DNA from: Lactobacillus sp. ESL0679
Lineage (GTDB): Bacteria > Bacillota > Bacilli > Lactobacillales > Lactobacillaceae
Assembly: GCF_029433515.1 (NCBI RefSeq)
Contig: NZ_JAQTIG010000003.1
Span: 1-64,000 of the forward strand
DNA length: 64,000 bases
Reading direction: 5' to 3'
The position numbers and the translations under genes are program-made. Numbering within the stretch: the stretch's first letter is position 1; each line of letters begins with the position of its first letter. This document shows, piece after piece, positions 43,145 to 51,406 of the stretch. A model generated the notes under the pieces. That model was given only the letters and a program-made list of their open reading frames with translations, was not told the origin of the DNA and made no database searches.

Positions 43145-43380
43145 AAAAACCCTCGTCATCTTTCAAGACAACGAGGGTTATAATCAATCATATTTAGACA
43201 AATCATATAGCGCTCCCCAAGATTGACTTGGGACAGTCTGCAGGATCTGTTCCTGCAGCCCAACCAAAACCTTACGACGGATAAAATTTCGGTTTCGGCG
43301 GCAATTCTTGACACTAATCATCTTTGCATCACGCGTGCTTAGACTAGGTTCGTAATTGTCGCGACCTCTATTGCATTGGA
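43145..43380 (-). promoter_or_regulatory. Lysine riboswitch (L-box) with terminator, transporter copy 2
   Basis: The minus strand carries AGAGGTCGCGACAATTACGA, AATTGCCGCCGAAACCG, GGTTGGGCTGCAGGA and CTGCAGACTGTCCC in order. A terminator AACCCTCGTTGTCT/AGATGACGAGGGTT with T run lies at 43148-43179. It matches the copy-1 leader closely in conserved parts and differs in stem sequences by paired changes. Confidence 0.9.
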
Positions 43381-43571
43381 AATTATTTAACTTGATGAAA
43401 ATAATAAATTAAATTTTGATGATTGTCAACTGTATTATTAAAAAATTTTTAATAATATTTAATTTAAGACTTAAAAATCAAATGGTAAGCATCTTACTTG
43501 TATTTTGTAAGTGACTCCTTTATAGTGTATATATAAGCAAAGTTATGTAAGACTTTTAGGAGGTCATATAG

Positions 43572-43991
43572 ATGGCAAAATTAACACAAGAAATGCAAGA
43601 TTTAGTAACAAGCGAATTTCCTTTCTTAGCAACAGCTGACAAGGATGGTAATCCTCAAGTAGGTCCTAAGGGCTCATTAAAGGTTTACGATGATGAACAC
43701 TTAGCTTATGTTGAATGGACAAGTAAGACAGCTTATGAAAACTTAAAGGCTACTGGTAAGGCAGCCGTTGCTGTATCAAATAAGGCGGCTGGAACTGGCT
43801 ACCGCTTTGAAGGTACAGCTCATGTTTACCAACCTGGCTCAGCAGAATATAAAACTGCTAAGGAAAAGGGTGGCCTTGGCGACGGTACTGCCATTGTTGT
43901 AATTGATGTTGAAAGAATTTATCAATTAGGACATGTTCCAGAAGCTGGTGATTTACTGGTTGAAGGTGCACCAGAACGCCGCGGCTGCTAA
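43572..43991 (+). CDS. Pyridoxamine 5'-phosphate oxidase-like flavin-binding protein
   Basis: This 139-aa split-barrel protein reads FPFLATADKDGNPQVGPKGS, then LAYVEWTSKTAYENLKATGK and GYRFEGTAHVY, the family pattern for small FMN-binding enzymes. AGGAGG precedes the ATG. Codon use is that of a well-expressed gene. The actual reaction is not known; it is not PdxH itself. Confidence 0.85.
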   Translation: MAKLTQEMQDLVTSEFPFLATADKDGNPQVGPKGSLKVYDDEHLAYVEWTSKTAYENLKATGKAAVAVSNKAAGTGYRFEGTAHVYQPGSAEYKTAKEKGGLGDGTAIVVIDVERIYQLGHVPEAGDLLVEGAPERRGC

Positions 43992-44011
43992 TAAATTAAA
44001 TGGCTAATCTT

Positions 44012-44046
44012 AAACACGCTAGACAGAATTGCCTAGCGTGTTTTTG
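44012..44046. terminator. Terminator between convergent genes
   Basis: AAACACGCTAG and CTAGCGTGTTT form an 11-bp stem with T run. Confidence 0.88.
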
Positions 44047-44057
44047 TGTGCTAATTT

Positions 44058-45278
44058 TTAATTCTTAACAACGGGCGTCTTTTCGTATGCTGTCATGTCT
44101 TTACCAAGAATTAGGAAAACAATGACGGTAATAATTGCAATAAATGCTGGCAGTAAAAGCGGCTTTTTAAGTAAGTCAAAAATACCGGCAACAATTGTTC
44201 CGAAGAAGACGTCAAGAATTGAAGAACCAAAAGTGATAAAGCTTGCTTGGCCAGATTGAATTGTAACTTCAGTCCGTCTAATTCGAATCCGAGAAATCCA
44301 TGTGCTGACAGGGATGCAGCTAAGCATGACGGCAATAATACAAATGCTTAAAGTATAAACACTGGGACTAACGGCAAAGATAATTAGACATAGTGCGGGT
44401 AAAGTAATGAGCACCATGCTTTTCTTGAAATTTAATTTGGTCCGCAAAACGAGGTTGCCTAAGATGGTGCCAATGGCATAATCGACAATTAAATAGACAA
44501 TGTTGGTATACTGGGGATCAACACTACTCCACAGGTAGACCATTAGACTATTAAAATAACCCATCAGTAAGCTAATGAAAATTGCCAAGATAATTGAGCT
44601 GCGTAAGCCAGTATTGGTCTTAATCAGGTGATAAATCTTTTTAACTTGCGCTAAGGTTGAATTAGTGGCTAGGTCATGACCAACCAGATTAGGATCGTAG
44701 TTTTCATCTAGTAAACTAGTTGGAATCGCAAATAATAGGTAGGCAATACTACCAACAAGTAATAAAAATTTGTAGATAATCGAGCCATCGTTAAGCTCGC
44801 TAGCCAGAACATAGGCACAGCCAATTGCTAAGTAACTTAAAATTAAGCCAATATTGCCGAAAGTTGTGTTCTTACCAATTACCATATCAACTTGTTCGTC
44901 AGGAATGAAGCGCTTGGTGGCACCGTTATATGCAGACTGAGCAAAAAGTGCAATAAAAGTCATGACGATGTCACAGGCAATGTAGGCATAAATGAAATAA
45001 ACGCCATTAAAGAAAAAGGGAATTAGTAAGATTAAGCCTAGTAAGGGATAGGTGATTTGTAAGGCCTTCTTCTTACTGATACGGTCCATTGTGGAACCAA
45101 CAAAAAGCGTCAGAATAATGATGCCAAACGATTCTAAGCTTGAGAAGATGCTGTTGACAGTTACCGACCGTGAAAAAGAAGCGATTAAGATTGAACCGCC
45201 AATACCAACAGATAAGTCACCCAGGTTAGAAATTAATGCCATGATTGGTAAGAGGGAAGAATTACGGACTTTTTTCAT
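44058..45278 (-). CDS. MFS transporter
   Basis: This 406-aa protein has 12 predicted membrane segments and the loop-2 motif GSTMDRISKKKALQ (a variant of the MFS GxxxDRxGRR). AGGAG precedes the ATG. It belongs to the multidrug-like MFS branch common in lactobacilli; the substrate is unknown. It is a single-gene unit. Confidence 0.85.
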   Translation of the reverse strand: MKKVRNSSLLPIMALISNLGDLSVGIGGSILIASFSRSVTVNSIFSSLESFGIIILTLFVGSTMDRISKKKALQITYPLLGLILLIPFFFNGVYFIYAYIACDIVMTFIALFAQSAYNGATKRFIPDEQVDMVIGKNTTFGNIGLILSYLAIGCAYVLASELNDGSIIYKFLLLVGSIAYLLFAIPTSLLDENYDPNLVGHDLATNSTLAQVKKIYHLIKTNTGLRSSIILAIFISLLMGYFNSLMVYLWSSVDPQYTNIVYLIVDYAIGTILGNLVLRTKLNFKKSMVLITLPALCLIIFAVSPSVYTLSICIIAVMLSCIPVSTWISRIRIRRTEVTIQSGQASFITFGSSILDVFFGTIVAGIFDLLKKPLLLPAFIAIITVIVFLILGKDMTAYEKTPVVKN

Positions 45279-45377
45279 ATTTAGCTCCTGTAAAAAATAT
45301 TATGTAATTATTATGATCTAAATATGAAAAAATTCAACAACACTAAATATATTTTAATACTGATAAGAAGCAGAAAT

Positions 45378-46010
45378 TTATTGCCAACCGTGATTTTCTG
45401 TGTAATCACGTTTTTTCATTCTTGAGACGTAGGGATTGCCAGCGACATAATAACGCAAAGGCTTTTGTGCCCACTCTGGTTCAGATTGATTAATGCCAAT
45501 TCGCGGCCCAGCAATGATTTTAGCTGCGTGCTTTTTGTGAGCATTGTCTAGGTCGATGCTAAATGGTGAATCATCTAAAAAGTGCAGGTTCCAATGTTTA
45601 TCATGAATGCCAAAGGCCTGCATCATTTTAGCGGGGCCATTGGTTAGTAAAACCTCACTTTTACCGCCGCGATTGGTAATCATCTGCTCAATGCCCCATG
45701 CTGGTTCGATTGCTCTAATCAAAATTCCCTGCGGCTCGTCTAGTTCTTGTGTAGCTACATCAAAGAAAAAATATTGCCTTTGGCTGTAAATATAAATGGT
45801 GCCGCCAGTGCGGTACAAGCCTTCATTAGCTGGACTGCGGCGATTGCCATAAGAATGCGCGGCGCGATCGCGGGCACCCAAATAGGCTTCGGCTTCAACG
45901 ATATAGCCGCCCATTAAGTGCTGACCATTATTGTAAGTTAACGGTCGTCCGATTAGGTCAGCGGTGATTTCGGTAGTAGAATTGTTAGTAAAGTATGTGG
46001 AATAATTCAT
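45378..46010 (-). CDS. DNA-3-methyladenine glycosylase (AAG/MPG type)
   Basis: This 210-aa protein has GGYIVEAEAYLGARDRAAHS (catalytic Glu region), GTIYIYSQRQYFFFDV, AMGI-like AFGIHDKHWN and GPRIGINQSEPEWAQKP, all typical of the human-AAG-like family (PF02245). It removes alkylated bases. It is divergent from a DUF488 gene and near an Ogt gene, so alkylation repair functions are grouped here. Confidence 0.95.
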   Translation of the reverse strand: MNYSTYFTNNSTTEITADLIGRPLTYNNGQHLMGGYIVEAEAYLGARDRAAHSYGNRRSPANEGLYRTGGTIYIYSQRQYFFFDVATQELDEPQGILIRAIEPAWGIEQMITNRGGKSEVLLTNGPAKMMQAFGIHDKHWNLHFLDDSPFSIDLDNAHKKHAAKIIAGPRIGINQSEPEWAQKPLRYYVAGNPYVSRMKKRDYTENHGWQ

Positions 46011-46053
46011 TTTTTCTTCCTAGTAAGATATTGAAAATAAAAGGGAAATAATA

Positions 46054-46413
46054 ATGACAGAAATTAAATTGGTGCGAATTTATAATCATGAACAACCTGC
46101 TGGTTACCGAATTTTAGTTGATCGGTTATGGCCACGCGGGATGAGTAAGGTTAAGGCTAATTTGGATGAATGGGCAAAAGAAGTGGGGCCAAGTAGCGAC
46201 TTGCGCAAATGGTTTAACCATGAAGATGCGAAGTTTGTCTCTTTTAAGCAGAAATATCTTGCGCAGTTACAGAAAAATCCGGCGCTGCCGCAATTTTTAG
46301 AATTAGTAAAAGCGCAGCTGGCTAAGCAAGATGTCTTGTTTTTATATAGTGCAAAAAATAAAGAGCACAACCAAGCGGTTGTACTCAAAGAATATGTGCT
46401 GCAGTCCTTATAG
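46054..46413 (+). CDS. DUF488 family protein
   Basis: This 119-aa protein has the family core YRILVDRLWPRGMSKVKANL, DEWAKEVGPSSDLRKWFNH and FLYSAKNKEHNQAVVL. Such proteins are widespread and uncharacterised; a link to thiol or DNA metabolism has been proposed for relatives. Its 3' end overlaps the convergent terC-like gene by 6 bases. Confidence 0.9.
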   Translation: MTEIKLVRIYNHEQPAGYRILVDRLWPRGMSKVKANLDEWAKEVGPSSDLRKWFNHEDAKFVSFKQKYLAQLQKNPALPQFLELVKAQLAKQDVLFLYSAKNKEHNQAVVLKEYVLQSL

Positions 46414-47187
46414 TTTGCGCCCGTGGCGTCTAATCCGCCAAAAATGAAAGGCGATTGTCAGTAAAAGAATGCCAAAGACAATCATTGCAAACAACGTGTT
46501 TGGCAGTTCATAATTAAATGGCGGCAGCGAAAGTAGCAGTTTAAGTGCGATAATCCCAATTAAGACGTAGGCCATTGGTTGTAATTCCGGAATAATATCC
46601 ATCAATCTGATAATGACTTCGGCTACGCCCCGCATGCACAGAATTCCAATCATTCCGCCGATTAGAACAACTACTGGATTGCTGGAAACGGCCAATGCCG
46701 CTAAAACTGAATCAATTGAAAAGACAATATCCATTGCTTCAATCGAAATAACTGTGCGCCAGAAGAGGGACAAGACATGCTTGCCCTTCTTTTTTTGATG
46801 AGCCAAAATCTTTTCTTCTTCGGCTTTTTCTTTTGCGGCGGCTTTTTGCGGGTGGCGCTGATCATAGAAAAACTTGATGGCGAGGTAAAACAGGTAGAAG
46901 CTGCCGGCTAGTTTAATCTCCCAAAAATTAATCAGGTAAGTTCCGATCCCAATAACGATAAAACGGAAAATATATGCGCCCCAAAGACCATAAAATAAGG
47001 ACTTTTCCTGCTGCTTTTTATCAGGTAAGACTTTTGTCTGTGTGGCTAAAACGACCGCATTATCAACGGACAACAAGCATTCCATCAAAATCAGGGTAAG
47101 GATAACCATCCAATCCTTGCCGCTAGTTAAGACGTGCAGCCAATTGCTGGCACTGAAAAAGGGGGCATACATTTTAATAATTGACAT
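46408..47187 (-). CDS. TerC family integral membrane protein
   Basis: This 259-aa protein has about seven membrane segments. The TerC motifs are LMECLLSVDNAVVLA near residue 35 and AMDIVFSIDSVLAALA near residue 150, each with an intramembrane Asp. Relatives are linked to metal (manganese, tellurite) handling and membrane protein metalation. It is immediately followed by the ogt gene upstream on the same strand (no gap), forming a run cobB-ogt-terC. Confidence 0.92.
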   Translation of the reverse strand: MSIIKMYAPFFSASNWLHVLTSGKDWMVILTLILMECLLSVDNAVVLATQTKVLPDKKQQEKSLFYGLWGAYIFRFIVIGIGTYLINFWEIKLAGSFYLFYLAIKFFYDQRHPQKAAAKEKAEEEKILAHQKKKGKHVLSLFWRTVISIEAMDIVFSIDSVLAALAVSSNPVVVLIGGMIGILCMRGVAEVIIRLMDIIPELQPMAYVLIGIIALKLLLSLPPFNYELPNTLFAMIVFGILLLTIAFHFWRIRRHGRKL

Positions 47188-47679
47188 CTAAAAACTCTTT
47201 TCTAAATTAATGAGGTGTTTCTTGTAGTTATTGCCAAGGCGATATTGACCATAAGTGCCATCAGCGCGAATTATTCGATGACACGGGATGAAAAACAAAA
47301 CGGGGTTCAGAGCAACCGCGTGAGCTACTGCTCGAGTGGCTTGTGGCTGCCCAATCGCTTGGGCTAGCTCTTGATAACTGATTGTCTGACCATAAGGGAT
47401 TTGCCTTACTTGCTCAAGGACTTTTTGCTGCCAAGGCGTGACTATCTGGCTAATACTTAGCGGCACATCGAGCTTTTTCCTAGTCCCAGTTAAAAATTCC
47501 CGTAATTCTTGGACATAAGGTGTGAGTCTTGCCGGATCAGGAAGCGGCTTTTCGCTTGGATAAAAGTGCCTTAATGGCAAAGTTGCTGCGTTTGTTTGCC
47601 CAACATAAGTAAGACCGCTTTCATCTGCAACTAATTGAAAAGTCACATGGTCAATGGTTAAATTTGCGTAATAAAGCAT
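47188..47679 (-). CDS. ogt: Methylated-DNA-protein-cysteine methyltransferase
   Basis: This 163-aa protein has the active-site motif FIPCHRII, preceded by the DNA-binding helix region TISYQELAQAIGQPQATRAV. It transfers methyl groups from O6-methylguanine onto its cysteine. Its start codon overlaps the sirtuin gene end by one base, so it is co-translated with it. Confidence 0.95.
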   Translation of the reverse strand: MLYYANLTIDHVTFQLVADESGLTYVGQTNAATLPLRHFYPSEKPLPDPARLTPYVQELREFLTGTRKKLDVPLSISQIVTPWQQKVLEQVRQIPYGQTISYQELAQAIGQPQATRAVAHAVALNPVLFFIPCHRIIRADGTYGQYRLGNNYKKHLINLEKSF

Positions 47680-48383
47680 TAAATTTGGTCAAAAACGTCC
47701 AGTGCGTCCGCAATAATTGAAGAAATTCCGGCAGCAGGGATTTCAGTCTTGTTGATTGCCCAAATTTTGGCGTCACTTTGGCGGTAAGACAGCAACTGGG
47801 CAAACGGATAAACGACAAAGCTGGTACCAGAAATAATTACTAAATCAGAATTTTGCATGGCATTAACGGACTTAGATAGGTTATCGCCGTTGATAGCTTC
47901 GCCATAAAGCACGATACCAGGACGAATGATGCCGCCACAATTCTCATGCCGGTAGCTTTTGGCGTATTCCGTGTAGGCAACAGGTTGGTGACACTTGGTG
48001 CAGTAGATATTATACAAGCTGCCGTGAAATTCGGTCACGTGCTGGTTGCCAGCCTTTGTATCAAGGTGGTCAACGTTTTGGGTAATTAAATCGCCCTTGT
48101 CGTTACAAAGTTCAGCAATCTTTTGGTGGATTGCATTCGGCTTGGCATCGGGGAAGTACATGTTATCCATGACAAATTTGTAGAAAAAGTCGGGCCGGTT
48201 ATAAAGCGTTTCTTTACTTAAAATGGTTTCGGGACTTTCAGAGACACCATCGTAAATTCCGTTTTTGGAACGGTAATCAGGAATGCCGGAATGAGTAGAA
48301 ACACCGGCGCCAGTTAGAAATGTAATGTGCTGGGCTTGGTCAATGTCATGTTTTAATTCAGCTATTTGCTTTGGGTCAATCAT
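47679..48383 (-). CDS. cobB: Sir2-family NAD-dependent protein deacylase
   Basis: This 234-aa protein has GAGVSTHSGIPDYRS, TQNVDHLDTKAG (catalytic His in VTEFHGS), and VIISGTSFVVYPF. The zinc site has YCTKC as first pair, while the second pair reads HENCGG, so a histidine seems to replace one cysteine (Cys3His). It removes acyl groups from lysines. It is the first gene of the cobB-ogt-terC unit. Confidence 0.94.
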   Translation of the reverse strand: MIDPKQIAELKHDIDQAQHITFLTGAGVSTHSGIPDYRSKNGIYDGVSESPETILSKETLYNRPDFFYKFVMDNMYFPDAKPNAIHQKIAELCNDKGDLITQNVDHLDTKAGNQHVTEFHGSLYNIYCTKCHQPVAYTEYAKSYRHENCGGIIRPGIVLYGEAINGDNLSKSVNAMQNSDLVIISGTSFVVYPFAQLLSYRQSDAKIWAINKTEIPAAGISSIIADALDVFDQI

Positions 48384-48763
48384 CAGTTATGCACCTTTCT
48401 TAAAATTAATTTACTATCTGTAGTTTACTACAAGTTGCGGCTGCGATGAATGAGTTTAGTGTGACATAATTAGAGGTTTTGCAATTTAAGGAGTTAATAA
48501 AAAGCAGTGAATCAATATTCCGGCGAATATTGCTCCACTACTAGGTTAGTATGTTTTTGTGTAAAATTTAATTTCTCCCAACCAATATTATTAAGTTATT
48601 TCACTGTCAATTTGATGATACTCTTTTTTAAAATAAAGATGCGGGTATGGAAATGGTGTTTGAATATTTAATAAAGAGGAACTAAAAGTGGAGCCAGAGG
48701 AAAAATTTAGAATAGTGTAGATTTGTACGACAATTATGGTACGATTAAACTGAGGTGATTATA
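48384..48763. other. Intergenic region with an inverted repeat and the dinJ promoter
   Basis: It contains a perfect 8-bp inverted repeat CAATATTC-CGGC-GAATATTG (48513-48532), with outer GTG/CAC arms extending it to 48507-48538. No T run follows. Nearer the antitoxin gene, TTGTACGACAA (48723-48733) is a short palindrome followed by a second GTACGA, a plausible operator. No gene is visible. Confidence 0.5.
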
Positions 48764-49048
48764 GTGGCACAAACAGCAAGAATTGAAGCAAGAATAGACC
48801 CGAATATTAAAGCCAAGGCCAGTAAAGAACTAGCAAAACATGGTTTGAGTATTTCTGATTTTGTTAGAATGAGTTTAACTGAAGTTGCGATTGAGGGCTT
48901 GCCAAAACAGTATATTATTCCCAAACTTAGTGCGACTGTTCAAGCATCGTTGGCAGAGATAAAGGCAGATATGGATGGCACTAAAAAATTGCCGAAAGCA
49001 CATAGTTATGAAGAATTAATTAGTTGGAAGCAAAATGAAACCAATTAA
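48764..49048 (+). CDS. dinJ: RelB/DinJ-family antitoxin
   Basis: This 94-aa protein has a ribbon-helix-helix N-terminus: ARIEARIDPNIKAKASKELA, KHGLSISDFVRMSLTEVA. A flexible C-terminal toxin-binding tail ends KAHSYEELISWKQNETN. The start GTG at 48764 has GAGGTG at 7 bases. The expected YafQ/RelE toxin gene starts in overlap but is lost after a few codons, so this antitoxin is orphaned. Confidence 0.88.
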   Translation: MAQTARIEARIDPNIKAKASKELAKHGLSISDFVRMSLTEVAIEGLPKQYIIPKLSATVQASLAEIKADMDGTKKLPKAHSYEELISWKQNETN

Positions 49049-49127
49049 GCGACTTGAGGTCGGTATAAGTATTGAAGTCGGTAATCTTTCGTCTTTTAGT
49101 CAGCATTTTTTAATGCTGTTTTTATAA
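49035..49127 (+). pseudogene. YafQ/RelE-type toxin remnant
   Basis: An ATG overlapping the 3' end of dinJ opens with MKPIKRLE, the typical YafQ-like start, then drifts into unrelated sequence and stops after 30 codons. The toxin body is missing. The end coincides with a hairpin CAGCAT/ATGCTG plus T run (49099-49124). Confidence 0.55.
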
Positions 49128-49298
49128 ATAACCTTGATTTATCAACGTTTAGCACAGGTAATTCAAGGTTATTTTTGTTAGTAAAAGTAATTTTGACACA
49201 AAAATGGCACATAATTTAAAACTATGTGTCAAAGAAATCTTTGGTAGCAGAAGAAAAGCTGATATGGTGGACTTAAAGCCCGCTTTTTTATATTCCAA

Positions 49299-49392
49299 TA
49301 AAAAAAGCGATCCATTGGGATCGCTACCGCGCGTTGTAAGTAGTCAACTTACAGGCACGTCTTTTTACACTGAAAACGTGTAAACTCTTCAT
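49299..49392 (-). ncRNA. Putative antitoxin RNA, divergent from the 37-aa peptide gene (locus 2)
   Basis: The promoter on the minus strand has the perfect extended -10 TGTTATAAT (49399-49407). The RNA starts near 49392 with ATGAAGAGTTTA, complementary to codons 6-10 of the toxin; a 13-base direct repeat TAAACTCTTCATA lies at 49381-49393 and 49502-49514. It then has a hairpin TGTAAGT/ACTTACA with loop TGACT (49335-49353), complementary to the toxin mRNA loop AGTCA. It ends in a terminator AGCGATCC/GGATCGCT plus T run (49299-49325). The conserved ACCGCGCGTTG next to the terminator is shared with locus 1. Confidence 0.7.
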
Positions 49393-49446
49393 ACGATAAT
49401 TATAACATGCTAGAATATTATTGCACGTCTTTTAGTGTGTAACTCT

Positions 49447-49467
49447 GAAAAGTCTAGTCAACTTTTC
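49447..49467 (+). promoter_or_regulatory. Hairpin upstream of the toxin Shine-Dalgarno (locus 2), presumed antisense target
   Basis: GAAAAGT and ACTTTTC pair around CTAGTCA, directly before AAAGGAGG (49470-49477). TAGTCAACTT (49455-49464) is an exact 10-base repeat of 49341-49350 inside the antitoxin RNA gene, so the two RNAs can pair loop to loop. The toxin promoter may be the extended -10 TGCTAGAAT near 49408-49416. Confidence 0.6.
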
Positions 49468-49484
49468 TAAAGGAGGTGAACACG

Positions 49485-49598
49485 ATGCTGAAAAACGTTG
49501 TTAAACTCTTCATAGCTTACATTTTTCTTAGACAAGCAACCAATTTGTTAACTGCATTGCAAGGTGTGTTAGCTGAATTAGTTAAACTATTTAAGTAG
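49485..49598 (+). CDS. 37-aa amphipathic peptide, putative type I toxin (locus 2)
   Basis: ATG at 49485 follows AAAGGAGGTGAAC. The peptide reads MLKNVVKLFIAYIFLRQA, then TNLLTALQGVLAELVKLFK. It is hydrophobic with spaced lysines, much like membrane-active type I toxins. Positions 5-6 are Val-Val (GTTGTT), as in the locus-1 peptide, and the antisense complementarity begins right there in both. A terminator follows at 49606. No match to a named family is evident to me. Confidence 0.75.
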   Translation: MLKNVVKLFIAYIFLRQATNLLTALQGVLAELVKLFK

Positions 49599-49605
49599 TG
49601 TACAC

Positions 49606-49634
49606 AGCAGCTTAGATTTTCTAAGCTGCTTTTT
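49606..49634 (+). terminator. Terminator of the peptide mRNA (locus 2)
   Basis: AGCAGCTTAG and CTAAGCTGCT form a perfect 10-bp stem around ATTTT, then a T run. Confidence 0.88.
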
Positions 49635-49673
49635 GTATTTGGAAAATGTATTTAAAGAAGGTTATCCAATAGT

Positions 49674-49907
49674 TCAAAAAAGCATGAATGATATATTAAT
49701 ATTAAAAATGATCATTTGATTGGGCTCAATAGTGACAGGTAGAGTTTTATCGTTTATAAATTTATTTATGTTATTTATAATAGGTGTCTTTTTCCTTCTT
49801 TTCTTATACATATATCCAAGGTTTATAATCTGAACAGTTTTATTTCCTATATTTCTGACTGTTACAATATGGTTAAGGTTATTTTTTTGTAAAAGAATCA
49901 AAACCAA
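49674..49907 (-). pseudogene. Fragment of an uncharacterised protein
   Basis: A 77-codon frame reads HIVTVRNIGNKTVQIINLGY and TLPVTIEPNQMIIFNINI, a beta-rich pattern seen in the middle of several hypothetical proteins of lactobacilli and phages. The only start is a TTG within the asnA terminator and there is no ribosome binding site. It is most likely an internal fragment. Confidence 0.35.
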
Positions 49908-49942
49908 AAGACTAGCTCCGATAAAATATCGGGAGCTAGTCC
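49905..49942 (-). terminator. Terminator of asnA
   Basis: GACTAGCTCCCGAT and ATCGGAGCTAGTC form a strong stem; T run on the minus strand. Confidence 0.88.
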
Positions 49943-49971
49943 TAAGTTAAACTTAACGATCTTTTTGTATT

Positions 49972-50985
49972 TTATAATAGTGGAATGCCGTGTTCAGCGC
50001 ATGTCGTAACCATCTCTTTAGGCCAAATGCTGGCTTGAACTTCGCCAATATGAGCTTTGCCCAGTAGTAACATGCACAGGCGCGATTGGCCAATACCGCC
50101 ACCGATTGAGTAAGGCAATTCGCCTTTCAGCAGCAATTGGTGGAACGGTAATTGTTCACGGTCAAGGCAGCCGGCCTTTGTTAGTTGCTCGTGTAAACTT
50201 TCGGGACTAACACGGATCCCCATTGAAGAAATTTCTAACTTTTGCTTGAGTGGCTCATACCAGAAGATCAGGTCGCCGTTTAATTGCCAGTCATCGTAGT
50301 CTGGTGCACGACCGTCGTGTGGCTTACCACTACGATTTAATTTATCACCAATCTTCATTAAAAAGACGGCCTTTTCTTCCTTGGCAATCTTGTTTTCACG
50401 TTCCTCTGGGCTGATATCTGGCCAGTGGTCTTCCAATTCTTGCGTGGTAATAAAGTGGACCTCGTCGGGCAGGCGATAAGTAGAAGCCGGGTAACGCGAG
50501 GCGCACTCAGCTTCAATCTGTTTAATCGCTGCGAAAATCTTGTTGACGGTGATTTCCAGGGTTTCGCTAGTACGGTCTTCTTTGCTAATGACCTTTTCCC
50601 AGTCCCACTGGTCAACATAGATGGAATGGAAATTATCCATTTCCTCGTCGCGGCGGATGGCGTTCATATTTGTGTAGAGTCCTTCGTGCATCCGGAAGCC
50701 ATACTTCTTAAGCGCCATGCGTTTCCATTTGGCAAGTGAGTGGACAATCTCAATTGTATCGTCCTTAGGCATGTCTTTGGCATCAAAGGCGACGGGACGT
50801 TCCACACCGTTTAAGTTGTCGTTTAGTCCCGTGTCTTTTTCGACAAACATTGGTGCCGACATCCGTTGCAAGTTGAGCTTTTGCGCTAAAATGTCTTGGA
50901 ATCGCTCCCGAATAAACACGATTGCTGCTTCGGTATCTCTAATTGTTAAAGTTGGCTGATATTTTTCTGGTAAAATCAAAGTCAT
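49972..50985 (-). CDS. asnA: Aspartate-ammonia ligase (asparagine synthetase A)
   Basis: This 337-aa protein is of normal AsnA length: [55 protein letters not shown] and the C-terminal [20 protein letters not shown]. It makes asparagine from aspartate, ammonia and ATP. The start at 50985 follows GGAGG at 8 bases; the frame runs further upstream only because it reads through the T-box leader. It is controlled by the T-box. Confidence 0.97.
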   Translation of the reverse strand: MTLILPEKYQPTLTIRDTEAAIVFIRERFQDILAQKLNLQRMSAPMFVEKDTGLNDNLNGVERPVAFDAKDMPKDDTIEIVHSLAKWKRMALKKYGFRMHEGLYTNMNAIRRDEEMDNFHSIYVDQWDWEKVISKEDRTSETLEITVNKIFAAIKQIEAECASRYPASTYRLPDEVHFITTQELEDHWPDISPEERENKIAKEEKAVFLMKIGDKLNRSGKPHDGRAPDYDDWQLNGDLIFWYEPLKQKLEISSMGIRVSPESLHEQLTKAGCLDREQLPFHQLLLKGELPYSIGGGIGQSRLCMLLLGKAHIGEVQASIWPKEMVTTCAEHGIPLL

Positions 50986-51009
50986 GGTAGTTACCTCCAA
51001 AATTGGGTC

Positions 51010-51290
51010 AAAGAAAAAAGCCCTTTGTCCGATTGATAATTCAATAGGACGAAAGGCTTTTTCCGCGGTACCACCTAAATTGCTCAAAGCTTGAGCCAAC
51101 TCATGAAGCACTAACATGCTTCACCAGCGTGGTAACGTACTGGGGACGACGCAACTTACTCTTCTAAAATTTCAGTGCGCTGCTAAAAGGGTTTTTCGAT
51201 AATTCAGGGTCTGGCGCATTTGCACTAGCTGCACCTCACTGAGTAGAGATAAATTATTTACTCGTCTTTGTCATTGCATTTATGTTAAAT
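51010..51290 (-). promoter_or_regulatory. T-box leader of asnA
   Basis: The minus strand contains the T-box AGGTGGTACCGCGG (51063-51076), followed by the terminator AAAGCCTTTCGTCC/GGACAAAGGGCTTT with T run (51015-51061). About 200 bases of stem I structure lie upstream. Uncharged tRNA-Asn should permit read-through. I could not fix the specifier codon by eye. Confidence 0.92.
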
Positions 51291-51406
51291 GATATTTAAC
51301 ACTCTTTTTAATAAAATTGCAAGCAAAAATTAATTATATTCACGATGACTATCGAAATTAAGCTACTCTGTTATAATAATAAAGAATAATAGCGAGGAGA
51401 ATTTTT

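Noticed and set aside
49299-49598. Fst/par-type locus
   Set aside because: In Fst loci the two RNAs converge and share a terminator; here the RNAs diverge, and the peptide lacks the Fst pattern.
50986-51117. N-terminal extension of AsnA
   Set aside because: This frame is the T-box/terminator leader; the family start with GGAGG is at 50985.
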